A stretch of 64,000 bases of DNA from NCBI RefSeq assembly GCF_028010285.1, contig NZ_CP116304.1:3302501-3366500 (forward strand), in the 5' to 3' direction. The notes under the pieces are model-generated. The model did no database searches, had not been told where the DNA came from, and saw only the letters and a program-made list of their open reading frames with translations. The translations under genes and the position numbers were made by a program. Position 1 is the stretch's first letter; each line of letters begins with the position of its first letter. This document shows positions 27,913-36,720 of this stretch, one piece after another. The DNA comes from Pseudomonas sp. Q1-7 (GTDB taxonomy: Bacteria; Pseudomonadota; Gammaproteobacteria; Pseudomonadales; Pseudomonadaceae).

Positions 27913-28122
27913 TCAGGCCAGCAGGCTGCAACCGTCACCCTGGCGGCGGGCCAGTTCCAACTGCCAGATCGCCTGGCTGGCGCCGGCCGCGTCGCGTGAG
28001 GTGAAAGGCCCTGCGCGCATCACGCCGTCCACGACGACGAACCAGCATGCGATGTAGCCATCGGCCCGGAGCGTTTCCGGAACTGCACTGCCGACCAGGG
28101 ACATGACGTCTACGTGGGACAT
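27913..28122 (-). CDS. Small hypothetical protein (69 aa)
   Basis: It reads MSHVDVMSLVGSAVPETLRA, then a beta-rich core (GYIACWFVVVDGVMRAGPFTSRDAAG) and a helical tail. The start is backed by a strong ribosome-binding site, GGAGGTGAGG, and a terminator follows the gene, so it is very likely expressed. The core resembles small DUF-type proteins with a ...GPF.S...A pattern. No function is assigned. Confidence 0.65.
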   Translation of the reverse strand: MSHVDVMSLVGSAVPETLRADGYIACWFVVVDGVMRAGPFTSRDAAGASQAIWQLELARRQGDGCSLLA

Positions 28123-28197
28123 GGCCTCACCTCCGTCGTTTCGATGGGGCCCAGACTATCGACCCACCCCGGGCAATAGAAATCAGTCGCCTCGATA

Positions 28198-28451
28198 ATG
28201 GCTATCCCCCTCAGCGATGGCCGTCCGCCAACTGGCGGCATCGACATCCGCAGCAGGCGCAAGGACAAACTCGGCCAACTGATGCAGGCGATGCAGGACA
28301 TGACCGAACGCCTGCGCGGCCTGCTCAAGCGCCTCAGCAGCGGCATTCAGTGCCTGTCTCACGCCACCGTGCAAACCTCGGCCGCCAGCCTCGACCTCGC
28401 GCGGCCGGCGGCGAGCTGCAGACCGAGGTCAATCGCTTCCGCCCGGGCTGA
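28198..28451 (+). pseudogene. Remnant of a methyl-accepting chemotaxis protein
   Basis: The upstream frame reads ...RRKDKLGQLMQAMQDMTERLRGLLKRLSSGIQ, which matches the HAMP-to-signalling junction of chemoreceptors. It then jumps directly to a C-terminal tail (QTSAASLDLAR) that continues one frame off as GGELQTEVNRFRPG and a stop at 28449-28451. Most of the signalling domain is therefore deleted, and a single-base loss near 28410 shifts the frame. There is no sensor domain upstream. It cannot make a working receptor. Confidence 0.8.
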
Positions 28452-28457
28452 ACGCAA

Positions 28458-28489
28458 AGCCCCCTGTCCGCTCGCGCGGACAGGGGGCT
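28458..28489. repeat. Strong 14-bp inverted repeat
   Basis: AGCCCCCTGTCCGC and its perfect complement flank a TCGC loop, 6 bp after the chemoreceptor remnant stop. No run of T follows on the plus strand. It may be the old terminator of that gene. Confidence 0.7.
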
Positions 28490-28800
28490 CACCAGAGACA
28501 GTGCAGCGGCATCACGCAGGAGGGCCGGTCGGCCAGGGCTCTCGCCAAGCGAGCCCCCCTGGCATGACACGCGACGCCGTCTCACGACTGACGGCGCCGG
28601 GCCCTTCGCACCTTCGGCAGGCGCCGCCGGGAGGCAATCCCCCTGGTGGCGACGTCCCGACTGTGCTGCCGGTTTTCCTCTTCATCCTTGAACGCCCTTG
28701 GCAAATCGTGATTCAGGGCTCAAGATAAACACGTTTCGCATACTATACAAACACGATAAGTGAACCAAGGACGATTCATTCCGTCATTAAGATTCGCGGC
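28490..28800. other. Gene-free interval before the XRE regulator
   Basis: There is no supported gene. The last 80 bp turn AT-rich (TTTCGCATACTATACAAACACG at about 28733-28754, only partly symmetrical) and probably hold the promoter and operator of the XRE gene at 28801. Confidence 0.4.
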
Positions 28801-29175
28801 ATGAATACGCTTGGATCGCGCATTGCGCACTACAGAAAACAGAAAGGACTCTCTCAGCAGGCCTTGGCCAACGAGTGTGGGTGGGAATCGCAGTCCCGCA
28901 TCGGCAACTACGAGCGGGATACCCGTGAGCCCTCGTTCGAGGACCTCAGGCGAATCGCCAAGGCGCTGGAGGTATCAGTCAACGACCTGTTCGGTTCCAC
29001 CATGCAGATTGCTGAATCCCAGGATGGCCGCTATACCGCCGAAAACGTGCTCAGCCCGCGCTCGCGCCAGGTGCTCGAGCGTCTCACCCTCGCAGCCAGC
29101 GAAGGCCGCCTCGTCGAGCAGGACCTGATCCTGCTGGAACAGATCGCCCGTCGCCTGGAAAAGACCGACGGCTGA
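28801..29175 (+). CDS. XRE-family HTH regulator
   Basis: This 124-residue protein has an N-terminal Cro/CI-type HTH (residues 5-62: GSRIAHYRKQKGLSQQALANECG...IGNYERDTREPSFEDLRRIAKALEVSVNDLF) and a helical tail (NVLSPRSRQVLERLTLAASEGRLVEQDLILLEQIARRLEK) probably used for dimerisation. It lacks the peptidase domain of LexA-like repressors. No adjacent target is obvious; autoregulation at the AT-rich upstream region is plausible. Confidence 0.85.
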   Translation: MNTLGSRIAHYRKQKGLSQQALANECGWESQSRIGNYERDTREPSFEDLRRIAKALEVSVNDLFGSTMQIAESQDGRYTAENVLSPRSRQVLERLTLAASEGRLVEQDLILLEQIARRLEKTDG

Positions 29176-29359
29176 CTGATCGAACCCGACCCTTTCCGCC
29201 GGTGGCCCGTTTCAAGGACATCTGGTGCCCTTTCCCACAAGTGGGAGCGGGCTGAACAGCGCAGCATGACCGTCATTCAACGCTGCTGGCGGAATCTACT
29301 GCCCATTTCAGCGCCGGGTGTATAGTCGGAACCCCCGGTTTCTCCGCGAGCGGTCAAGC

Positions 29360-30025
29360 ATGGCTGCGTCTTCCCCCGGATTATCCCGCCGCCAGGTGCT
29401 CAAGGCGTTCGTCGCCCTGGGTGCCGCCCTGGTCGCGGGCGAAGCCCTGGCCAGCCGGATCGAAGTCACCCTGCGGCCGCGCAACCTCCACGCCCGCCTG
29501 CTCAACCGCGACCGCCACCTGCGCCTGGAGCGCCCGGCGGCCGGCGAGGTCGTCACCTTCTGCTATTTCCGCAAGGGCAAGGGCTGGGACCTCGAAGGCT
29601 ATCGCCAGGGCTGCCGCATCCTGCGGGACGTGAAGTACAAGAGCACGGTGAAGATCAGCGTCAAACTGCTCGACCTGCTGTTCCTCATCCAGGCCTGGCT
29701 GCGCATCAACAAGCTGCCCACGCGCATCCTCATCAACAGCGGCTACCGCACCCCGCAGCACAATGCCAGCCTGGAAGGCGCCGCCCGCCAATCCCTGCAC
29801 ATTCGCGGCATGGCGGCCGATATCCGCATCCCCGGCGTCAGCGTCGAGCGGCTGGGCAGGCTGGTGCGCGCCATAGGTGCTGGCGGCGTGGGCTTCTATC
29901 CCTCAAAAGGCTTCATCCATGTCGACGTCGGCCGGGTCCGCACCTGGCGCGCGGCGGCGCTGGTGGAGCCGGGGCAGGAGGAATGGGCCCTGGCCGTGCT
30001 CGACCAGGGCGAGCATTTCGCCTGA
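29360..30025 (+). CDS. Tat-exported DUF882/M15-like peptidase
   Basis: This 221-residue protein has a twin-arginine-type signal (SRRQVLKAFVALGAALVAGEALA, about residues 9-31) and a C-terminal peptidase_M15-like domain related to YcbK (MepK). Zinc-site features are INSGYRTPQHNASLEGAARQSLHIRGMAADI and FIHVDVGRVRTW. Relatives cleave peptidoglycan crosslinks in the periplasm. The ATG at 29360 was chosen because it places the Arg pair normally. It is convergent with a small zinc-ribbon gene 2 bp away. Confidence 0.82.
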   Translation: MAASSPGLSRRQVLKAFVALGAALVAGEALASRIEVTLRPRNLHARLLNRDRHLRLERPAAGEVVTFCYFRKGKGWDLEGYRQGCRILRDVKYKSTVKISVKLLDLLFLIQAWLRINKLPTRILINSGYRTPQHNASLEGAARQSLHIRGMAADIRIPGVSVERLGRLVRAIGAGGVGFYPSKGFIHVDVGRVRTWRAAALVEPGQEEWALAVLDQGEHFA

Positions 30026-30027
30026 GT

Positions 30028-30231
30028 TCAGTCGAATTCCGCGCAATCCGCACAGACGAACTGGCCGCGCCGGTCAGTCCTGTCGGTCGGCTCGCCACAG
30101 TAGTCGCACGCCCCTTCCACAGCGTCGAGCGGATCGGCGTCCTCATCATCGAAGTACCCGTCGTCCAGGTCGTCGTCATTGTCGAGCAGGTGATCGTGCT
30201 CGGGCTCGTGGAGGTCGAGGTCTTCGTCCAT
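30028..30231 (-). CDS. Small acidic zinc-ribbon protein (67 aa)
   Basis: The first 40 residues are almost entirely Asp, Glu, His and Leu. A C-terminal ribbon CDYCGEPTD...FVCADCAEFD with two CxxC pairs probably binds one zinc. It starts 10 bp after the MBL-hydrolase gene stop, so the two form an operon. The acidic tail could mimic nucleic acid or bind metal. Function unknown. Confidence 0.65.
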   Translation of the reverse strand: MDEDLDLHEPEHDHLLDNDDDLDDGYFDDEDADPLDAVEGACDYCGEPTDRTDRRGQFVCADCAEFD

Positions 30232-30241
30232 CGTGGGGGTC

Positions 30242-31105
30242 TCAGAGGCTATCGAGGGGAATCTTCAGGTAGCGGATGCCATTGCCTTCGGCCGGCGGCA
30301 GTTGCCCGGCGCGCATGTTCACCTGCACCGCCGGCAGGATCAGCGCCGGCATCGCCAGGGTAGCATCGCGGGCGGTGCGCATGGCGACGAAAGCGTTTTC
30401 GTCGATGCCCTGGTGAGCGTGGACATTGCCGGTGCGCTCTTCGACCACCGTGGTTTCGCAGCAGTACTGGTCACGCCCGGGCGCCTTGTAGTCGTGACAG
30501 AGGAACAGCCGGGTCGCGTCCGGCAGCTGGAACAGGCGACGAATGGAGCGGTACAGCGCACGGGCATCGCCGCCGGGAAAGTCGCAGCGGGCCGTGCCGT
30601 AGTCGGGCATGAACAGGGTGTCGCCGATGAAGGCCGCGTCTCCCACCAGGTAGGTCATGCAGGCCGGGGTGTGGCCCGGCGTGTGGATGGCCCGCAGTTC
30701 GAGGTTGCCGATAGCCAGTCGGTCGCCGTCCTGCAGCAGCCGGTCGAACTGGCGGCCGTCGGTGGCGAAGCCCTCACCGGCATTGAACAACGCGCCGAAG
30801 CGCCGCTGTACCTCGGTGATATGGCCGCCGATGGCCAGCCGCCCCCCCAGCTCGCGCCTGAGCCAGGCCGCCGCCGAGAGGTGGTCGGCATGGACATGGG
30901 TTTCCAGCAGCCAGTCGACCTCCAGGCCCTGTTCGCGTACCCGCTCGACGATTCGTCCGGCACCGGCGTGAGAGATGCGGCCACTGGCGGCACAGTAATC
31001 CAGCACCGGGTCGATGATCGCGCAGCGGCGGCTGGCCGGGTCGCGGACGAGGTAGCTGTAGGAACAGGTGGCCGGGTCGAAGAAGGCCTGCACCTGCGGA
31101 CTCAT
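30242..31105 (-). CDS. Metallo-beta-lactamase-fold hydrolase (persulfide dioxygenase/BLH-like)
   Basis: This 287-residue enzyme has the metal motif THVHADHLSAA, a third His in HTPGHTPACMTYLVGDAAFIGDTLF with the bridging Asp, and a final His in LFLCHDYKAPGR. The GRDQYCCETTVVEE continuation and the N-terminal FFDPATCSYSYLVRDP match the ETHE1/Blh group that oxidises glutathione persulfide or hydrolyses thioesters, as in PA2915. Sulfide metabolism is a plausible role. Confidence 0.85.
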   Translation of the reverse strand: MSPQVQAFFDPATCSYSYLVRDPASRRCAIIDPVLDYCAASGRISHAGAGRIVERVREQGLEVDWLLETHVHADHLSAAAWLRRELGGRLAIGGHITEVQRRFGALFNAGEGFATDGRQFDRLLQDGDRLAIGNLELRAIHTPGHTPACMTYLVGDAAFIGDTLFMPDYGTARCDFPGGDARALYRSIRRLFQLPDATRLFLCHDYKAPGRDQYCCETTVVEERTGNVHAHQGIDENAFVAMRTARDATLAMPALILPAVQVNMRAGQLPPAEGNGIRYLKIPLDSL

Positions 31106-31357
31106 GACGATCTTCCCCCTGCGACTGGGTTCGACCTCAAGTATGGATCGCGAATCCTTGCGGGGGCGATTTCAAGGGTCATGTCCGCATTGCGAGTTGC
31201 TGAAACGCCCTCCCAGGCGAGAGCCTTTCTCGCTCGCCAGTGGACGACTGAGCGCGCAGCGATCAGGGCGGGCCGGGTCAGCCCGTACGGAAACCTGAAA
31301 GCCCCATTCTAGACGGCGTGACGGCCTCTATCGCTGACACGGCCAGGCCAACCGCCG

Positions 31358-33427
31358 CTACGCCAGCGCCTCGGCCCTGGCCATGAACTGGTCGGCCGGC
31401 ACCGGCCTGCCGAACAGGAAGCCCTGCAGGGAATCGCAGCCCAGGCCGGTGAGGAAGGCCTGCTGGGACTCGGTTTCCACCCCTTCTGCGACGATGCGCA
31501 GGTTCAGGGCCTGGCCCAGGGCGACGATGGCGGAAATGATCGCCGCGTCGTCGCTGTCGCGTTCCAGGTCACGGACGAAGCCGCGGTCGATCTTCAGTTC
31601 GTTGGCCGGCAGGCGCTTGAGGTACAGCAGGCTGGAATAACCGGTGCCGAAGTCGTCGATGGACAGGTCCACGCCCATTCCGGCCAGTTGGCGGAGAATC
31701 GCCAGGCTCGCATCGGCATCCTGCATGGCGGTGGTTTCGGTGATTTCCAGAGTCAGGCAGTTGGCCGGCAGGGCGTGCCGCTCCAGAGCCGCACGCACGC
31801 TGTCGACCAGCCCCGCCTGACAGAACTGCAGGGCCGAGAGATTGACCGCAACCCGCCACTCGTGGCGGCCTTCGGCGTACCACCGGCTCATTTGCCGACA
31901 GGCTTCGTCCAGCACCCAGTTGCCGATGGGGATGATCAGCCCGGTCTTCTCCGCCAATTCAATGAACTCGTCCGGCATCAGCAGGCCGCGTCGTGGGTGC
32001 TGCCAGCGCAACAGCGCCTCGGCGCCGATCACCCGGCAGCGGTCGCCGGCGGCGAACTTGGGCTGGTAATGCAGCACCAGTTCCCCGGCTTCCAGTGCCT
32101 GGCGCAGGTCGTGCAGCAGTTGCAGGTGGTTGCGCGCATTGGTGTTCATCGACTGTTCGAAGAAGCTGTAGCCGTTCTTGCCCGCCCCCTTGGCGTGATA
32201 CATGGCGGCGTCGGCGTTCATCAGCAGCTCCTCGCGGGTGGTGCCATCGCCGGGATAGAGGGCGATGCCGACGCTGGTGGACACCCGCAGCACCTGGCCG
32301 CTCACTTCGAAGGCGCTGCCCACCAGGGACACCAGTTGGCTGGCGAAGGTCACCGCGTCGTTCGGCTCGCCCAGGCTGGCCAACAGCACGAACTCATCGC
32401 CGCCGATCCGCGCCAGGGTGTCCTCGGCGCGCAAGTTGCCGCGCAGGCGCTGGGCAACTTCGCGCAGCAGCAGGTCGCCGACGTGGTGGCCAAAGGCATC
32501 GTTGATCGGTTTGAAGCCATCGAGGTCCATGAACAGCAGGGCGAAGCAGCCGCCGTTGCGCTGGACCCGGTGGATGGCCTGGTCGATGCGGTCCTCCAGC
32601 AGGGTGCGGTTGGGCAGCTTGGTGAGGTTGTCGTGCAGGGCGAGGTGGGTGAGCTCCTGGTTGGCCTGCTCCAACGAATCGGCGAGCTGGGCGGTACGCG
32701 CCTCCAGGCGGGCGTCCAGCACCGAGGTCAGCAAAGCGATGGCCAGCACCGCCAGGGTCACCGCAATCACCAGGCTGGCCAGCCAGCGGCTGTCCAGGCC
32801 GGAGACGGCGGCGGCGCAGACGCTACCCAGGGGGAAGTTGGCCGCGGCCATGCCGGTGTAGTGCATGCCGACGATGGCCACGCCCATCACCAGCGCCGCG
32901 CCGGCCCGCGCCAGGCGCACGTAAGGGGTGTTGTGGCGCAGGCGGAAGGCGATCCACAGGGCGGCCCCGGAAGCGGCCACCGCAATGCCCAGGGACAGAT
33001 AGAACAGGCCGGGGTCGTAGTCGATGCCCGGCACCATGCGCATGGCGTGCATGCCCAGGTAGTGCATCGAACTGATGCCGGCCCCCATGGTCACGGCGCC
33101 GCAAAGCAGTTGCCAGAGCGGCTGCTCTGGCTGGCTCACCAGCCACAGGGCGAAACCCGAGACCAGCACGGCGATCAGCAGCGACAGCAGGGTCAGCGGC
33201 AGGTCGTAGCCCAGCGGAATGGGCAGGCTGAAGGCGAGCATGCCGATGAAGTGCATCGACCAGATGCCGATGCCCATGGCGATGCCGCCGCCGCCCATCC
33301 ACAGCAGCGCGCCACGCCCCTGGCTGCTGGCGACCCGCCCGGCCAGGTCCAGCGCCGTATAGGAGGCCAGTATGGCCACCAGCAGAGAAATGAAAACGAG
33401 GGAGTAGTCGTAGCTGCCCGTGAGCAT
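31358..33427 (-). CDS. mucR: MHYT-GGDEF-EAL cyclic-di-GMP enzyme, MucR-like
   Basis: This 689-residue inner-membrane protein has seven membrane helices forming the MHYT sensor (MHFIGM at 58-63, then MHYLGM and MHYTGM), which is thought to bind a metal and sense O2, NO or CO. A GGDEF domain follows (DNLTKLPNRTLLEDRI ... RIGGDEFVLLA) with an intact catalytic site, then an EAL domain (GAEALLRWQHP ... DDFGTGYSS ... EGVET) with the main metal ligands. The domain order and length match P. aeruginosa MucR (PA1727, 685 aa), which supplies c-di-GMP for alginate and acts as a phosphodiesterase during dispersal. The gene is monocistronic. Confidence 0.9.
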   Translation of the reverse strand: MLTGSYDYSLVFISLLVAILASYTALDLAGRVASSQGRGALLWMGGGGIAMGIGIWSMHFIGMLAFSLPIPLGYDLPLTLLSLLIAVLVSGFALWLVSQPEQPLWQLLCGAVTMGAGISSMHYLGMHAMRMVPGIDYDPGLFYLSLGIAVAASGAALWIAFRLRHNTPYVRLARAGAALVMGVAIVGMHYTGMAAANFPLGSVCAAAVSGLDSRWLASLVIAVTLAVLAIALLTSVLDARLEARTAQLADSLEQANQELTHLALHDNLTKLPNRTLLEDRIDQAIHRVQRNGGCFALLFMDLDGFKPINDAFGHHVGDLLLREVAQRLRGNLRAEDTLARIGGDEFVLLASLGEPNDAVTFASQLVSLVGSAFEVSGQVLRVSTSVGIALYPGDGTTREELLMNADAAMYHAKGAGKNGYSFFEQSMNTNARNHLQLLHDLRQALEAGELVLHYQPKFAAGDRCRVIGAEALLRWQHPRRGLLMPDEFIELAEKTGLIIPIGNWVLDEACRQMSRWYAEGRHEWRVAVNLSALQFCQAGLVDSVRAALERHALPANCLTLEITETTAMQDADASLAILRQLAGMGVDLSIDDFGTGYSSLLYLKRLPANELKIDRGFVRDLERDSDDAAIISAIVALGQALNLRIVAEGVETESQQAFLTGLGCDSLQGFLFGRPVPADQFMARAEALA

Positions 33428-33573
33428 GAAGAACCTACCAAGCGGAGACCGCCCCGGAATGGGCGGTCAAAATGGAAAGCATTCTAAACAAAGTCACGCC
33501 GGGCGGTGAGGGCCGTATGGCAGATGGCCGCCATCCGGGATGGCCTAATGCCTTCCGCCCTGGGCCGGGTCCT

Positions 33574-34020
33574 TCACTCGCGTGGCGGTTCCAGCCCACG
33601 CAGCGGGATGGGCGCCGACATGACGATGGAGGTGCGCGTCTCGCCGAAGTGATTGATGCTGCCCACGAAACGCTCCAGGTGGCGGATGTCCCGCGTCACC
33701 ACGCGCAGGATGAACGAGTCCTGTCCGGTCACATGCAGGCACTCCAGCACCTCGGGCATCCCCTGCAACTGGGCGAGCAGCCGCGCCTTGTCCGGCTGCG
33801 GAGTGGTCATGCCGATCAGCGCCATCACGCCGTAGCCGGCCTTCTCCGCCGCCACCGTGGCGCGGTAGGCCTCGATCACCCCGGCCTCTTCCAGGCGCTT
33901 GAGGCGTTCCGACGTGGCCGGCACGGACAGCGCCACCCGCGCCGCCAGGTCGGTCAGGGAGATCCGGCCTTCTACCTGCACCACTTGCAGGATTTTCCAG
34001 GATTTCGCATCCAGCTCCAC
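33574..34020 (-). CDS. Lrp/AsnC-family regulator
   Basis: This 148-residue protein has an N-terminal HTH (KSWKILQVVQVEGRISLTDLAARVALSVPATSERLKRLEEAGVIE) and a C-terminal RAM ligand domain (VLECLHVTGQDSFILRVVTRDIRHLERFV). It is divergent from a LysE exporter gene 134 bp away, the usual arrangement for Lrp-type control of amino-acid export. The amino-acid ligand cannot be told. Confidence 0.9.
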   Translation of the reverse strand: MELDAKSWKILQVVQVEGRISLTDLAARVALSVPATSERLKRLEEAGVIEAYRATVAAEKAGYGVMALIGMTTPQPDKARLLAQLQGMPEVLECLHVTGQDSFILRVVTRDIRHLERFVGSINHFGETRTSIVMSAPIPLRGLEPPRE

Positions 34021-34154
34021 GATTTTAAGGTCTCCCCTGAATATTTCGTTAATTGCTCAGGCAACCGACGAGAACGACCGTAATTCCGGCATTCAACTCC
34101 GGCACAGTGCAGCGCAAACTGTAAACCCTGTCCACCACCGCCGGAGCCCGCCGC

Positions 34155-34775
34155 ATGGAAAGCCTGCTGTTTCTCAAATCCGTCCTGATCGGCCTGTCCG
34201 TCGCCGCCCCCGTCGGCCCCATCGGCCTGCTGTGCATCCAGCGCAGCCTGGGTCACGGCGCGCGCATCGGTTTCATCAGCGGGTTGGGCGCGGCGGCGGC
34301 GGATGCCTGCTACGGCGCCCTGGGCGCCTTCGGCATCGGCGCCATCACCCACGCCTTCGTCACCCTGGCCACGCCACTGGCCCTAGCCGGGGCCCTGTTC
34401 CTCGCCTGGATGGGCCTGAAAATGCTGCGCGCCACCCCGCCCCGGCGCGCCGCCAGCGCCGGCGACCCGGCACGGGCGCTGCCGGCCTTCGCCTCGGTGT
34501 TCGTACTGACCCTCAGCAACCCGCTGACCATCCTCTCGTTCGTCGCCATCTTCGCCACCCTCTCCGGCGGCGCGGCGCTGTCCGCGGCCGACGGCCTGCT
34601 GATGGTGCTCGGCGTGTTCTGCGGCTCGGCCCTCTGGTGGCTGACCCTGAGCCTGGGAGTGGCCACCGTCCGCCACCGCCTGGGCACCCGCACCCTGCAA
34701 TGGATCGACCGTTCGGCAGGCGCGGTCCTGCTGGGCTTTGCCGCCTGGCAACTGGCGCGGGTGATCGCCCACTGA
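34155..34775 (+). CDS. LysE/RhtB-family amino-acid exporter
   Basis: This 206-residue protein has six hydrophobic segments and the family N-terminus SVAAPVGPIGLLCIQRSLGHG with the conserved GPxGLLC motif, plus LTLSNPLTILSFVAIFATL in the fourth segment. It exports an amino acid or homoserine-lactone-like compound across the inner membrane. The divergent Lrp-type gene is its probable regulator. Confidence 0.9.
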   Translation: MESLLFLKSVLIGLSVAAPVGPIGLLCIQRSLGHGARIGFISGLGAAAADACYGALGAFGIGAITHAFVTLATPLALAGALFLAWMGLKMLRATPPRRAASAGDPARALPAFASVFVLTLSNPLTILSFVAIFATLSGGAALSAADGLLMVLGVFCGSALWWLTLSLGVATVRHRLGTRTLQWIDRSAGAVLLGFAAWQLARVIAH

Positions 34776-35010
34776 ACGCGGCCTCGGCCCCTCCCACCCT
34801 CGATTTCCTGCGGCACCTGGCCCTGATACGGGCAGGGCTATGCTTTCCCCCGGCCCCCATGGGCTTTGGCAGCCAACCTCAACCTGTGGCACGGGCACAC
34901 AACGGATTGGCACGGACAACAAGTTCCTCGCCGCAGTCCGGCGGCAGACTAGGACTGCAGATTTTTGCCCGCACCCGCGATCCATTCCAATAATTCAGGG
35001 AGCCGCCCCT

Positions 35011-36165
35011 ATGCGAATAACCAGGATCCTCGCTCAATCCACGCTGGCCCTGGGCGTCGCGCTCGCCGGCCTGGGCAACGCCAGCGCCGAGCTGCCGGCC
35101 GATCCAGGCATCGGCCAGACCACCCTTCCCTTCCCTCCGGAGCCGCACCGCGCCTACATCGTCGACGTGGAGTTCGAGAACTTCGTCGCCGGCCGCGTGA
35201 CCGTGGTCGACCCGGAGAAAAAGAAGATGCTCGGCATGGTCAGCACCGGCTTCGCCGCGCCCTCCACCCTGAGCCGCGACGGCAAGCGGCTGTACACCGC
35301 CGACCTGTTCTACTCCCGTGGCACCCGCGGCATCCGCACCGACGTGCTGACCGCCTGGGACACCAGCAGCCTGTCGCCCTCCTGGGAAGTACTGATCCCC
35401 ACCAAGCGCGCCGAAACCCTGACCCAGCGCTACGCCCTGGGCACCAGCTCGGATGACCGCTTCGTCTACGTCTACAACTTCACCCCGTCCACCTCGGTGA
35501 CCGTGGTCGACACCAACGCCCAGGCCGTTTCCTCGGAAATCGCCATCCCCGGCTGCGTGCTGAACTACCCGGTCGGCAAGCGCTCCTTCGCCTCCCTGTG
35601 CGGCGACGGCAACCTGCAACTGGTGACTATTGACGACCAGGGCAAGGAAATCGCCCGCACCCACACTGCCTTCTTCGACCCCAACGCCGAGAAACTGGTG
35701 GAGCGTGCCTACGCCGTGGGCGACACCTACTACTTCGTCACCACCACCGGCACGGTGCGTGCCGTGGACTTCTCCGGCAAGCAGCCCAAAGTCCTCCCGG
35801 CCTGGGAACTGGTGGACCAGGACAGCGAGAAAAAGGCGGGCTGGGCGCCGGGCGGCTGGCAGCTGATCACCGTCGCGCCCAAGCTGAATCGCCTCTATGT
35901 GCTGATGCACGACGCCCATGAGCCGATGAAGTGGGAAGACCCGAGCCCCATCGTCTGGGTGTTCGACCTCAAGACCCACAAGCGCATCGGCACCCTGGAA
36001 GCGCCGAACCCGATCTGGAGCCTGCACGCCACCAGCGATGACAAGCCCCTGCTGCTGGGCACCAACATCAGCGGCGGCCTGGAAGTCTTCGACCTGACCA
36101 GCGGCAAGCACACCGGCACCATGGAAGCCATCGCCAAAACGCCGATCCAGGTCCTCAGCCACTGA
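35011..36165 (+). CDS. aauB: TTQ amine dehydrogenase large subunit
   Basis: This 384-residue protein has a Sec signal peptide (about residues 1-26, ending NASA) and a seven-bladed beta-propeller with repeated strands such as VDVEFENFVAGRVTVVDPEKKKMLGMVSTGF and PIVWVFDLKTHKRIGTLEAPNPIWSLHAT. It is the periplasmic heavy chain of a methylamine/aromatic amine dehydrogenase. The operon order B-E-D-A without mauF, amicyanin or mauG fits the aromatic amine (aau) type of Alcaligenes faecalis better than the mau type. Substrate class is inferred. An upstream extension to 34840 lacks family support. Confidence 0.85.
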   Translation: MRITRILAQSTLALGVALAGLGNASAELPADPGIGQTTLPFPPEPHRAYIVDVEFENFVAGRVTVVDPEKKKMLGMVSTGFAAPSTLSRDGKRLYTADLFYSRGTRGIRTDVLTAWDTSSLSPSWEVLIPTKRAETLTQRYALGTSSDDRFVYVYNFTPSTSVTVVDTNAQAVSSEIAIPGCVLNYPVGKRSFASLCGDGNLQLVTIDDQGKEIARTHTAFFDPNAEKLVERAYAVGDTYYFVTTTGTVRAVDFSGKQPKVLPAWELVDQDSEKKAGWAPGGWQLITVAPKLNRLYVLMHDAHEPMKWEDPSPIVWVFDLKTHKRIGTLEAPNPIWSLHATSDDKPLLLGTNISGGLEVFDLTSGKHTGTMEAIAKTPIQVLSH

Positions 36166-36177
36166 CGAGGTGCAGCC

Positions 36178-36717
36178 ATGCAACCCGATCCCATCTTTGT
36201 CATCGCCGCCGCCCTCGCGGTCGCGGTGATCCTGGCCAGCGCGGCGACCCACAAGCTGCGTGCGCCGGCGCGCTTCGCCAATCAGGTGGAGGACTACCAG
36301 CTGCTGCCCCGTAGCCTGGTGCGCCCGGTGGCGCGGCTGCTGCCCTTCGTCGAAGTGGCCGTGGCCTTCGCCCTGCTAGTGCCCGCCAGTCGCAGCGGCG
36401 CCGCACTGGCCGCCGCCGCGCTGCTGGCCGGCTACGCCCTGGCGATCACCATCAACCTGTGGCGCGGCCGTCGCGACATCGACTGCGGTTGCGCCGGGCC
36501 CGAACAGGCCCAGCCGATCCGCCCGGTGCTGCTGGCACGCAACGCCGTTCTGGTGGGCCTGGCGCTGGTCGCCAGCCTCGTCCCCCACAGCCGCGATCTG
36601 GGCCTGTTCGACAGCTTCGTCGTCATCGCCTCCGCCGCCGTGGCCCTGCTCATCTATGCCGCCGCCGATGGCCTGATGGCCAACAGCCCCCGTCTGCTCA
36701 AACTCATTGGAAGGTGA
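36178..36717 (+). CDS. aauE: MauE/DoxX-type membrane redox accessory protein
   Basis: This 179-residue protein has four or five membrane helices and the MauE motif DIDCGCAGPEQ, a cysteine pair facing the periplasm. MauE with MauD is required for correct disulfide formation in the many-cysteine light subunit. It starts 12 bp after the large-subunit stop and ends 3 bp before the MauD-like gene, so translation is probably coupled. Confidence 0.88.
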   Translation: MQPDPIFVIAAALAVAVILASAATHKLRAPARFANQVEDYQLLPRSLVRPVARLLPFVEVAVAFALLVPASRSGAALAAAALLAGYALAITINLWRGRRDIDCGCAGPEQAQPIRPVLLARNAVLVGLALVASLVPHSRDLGLFDSFVVIASAAVALLIYAAADGLMANSPRLLKLIGR

Positions 36718-36720
36718 ATT

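Noticed and set aside
34880-34930. Sigma-54 promoter before the amine dehydrogenase operon (TTGGCACGGACAA)
   Set aside because: The -24-like GGCAC is present, but no TTGC element occurs at the required spacing.
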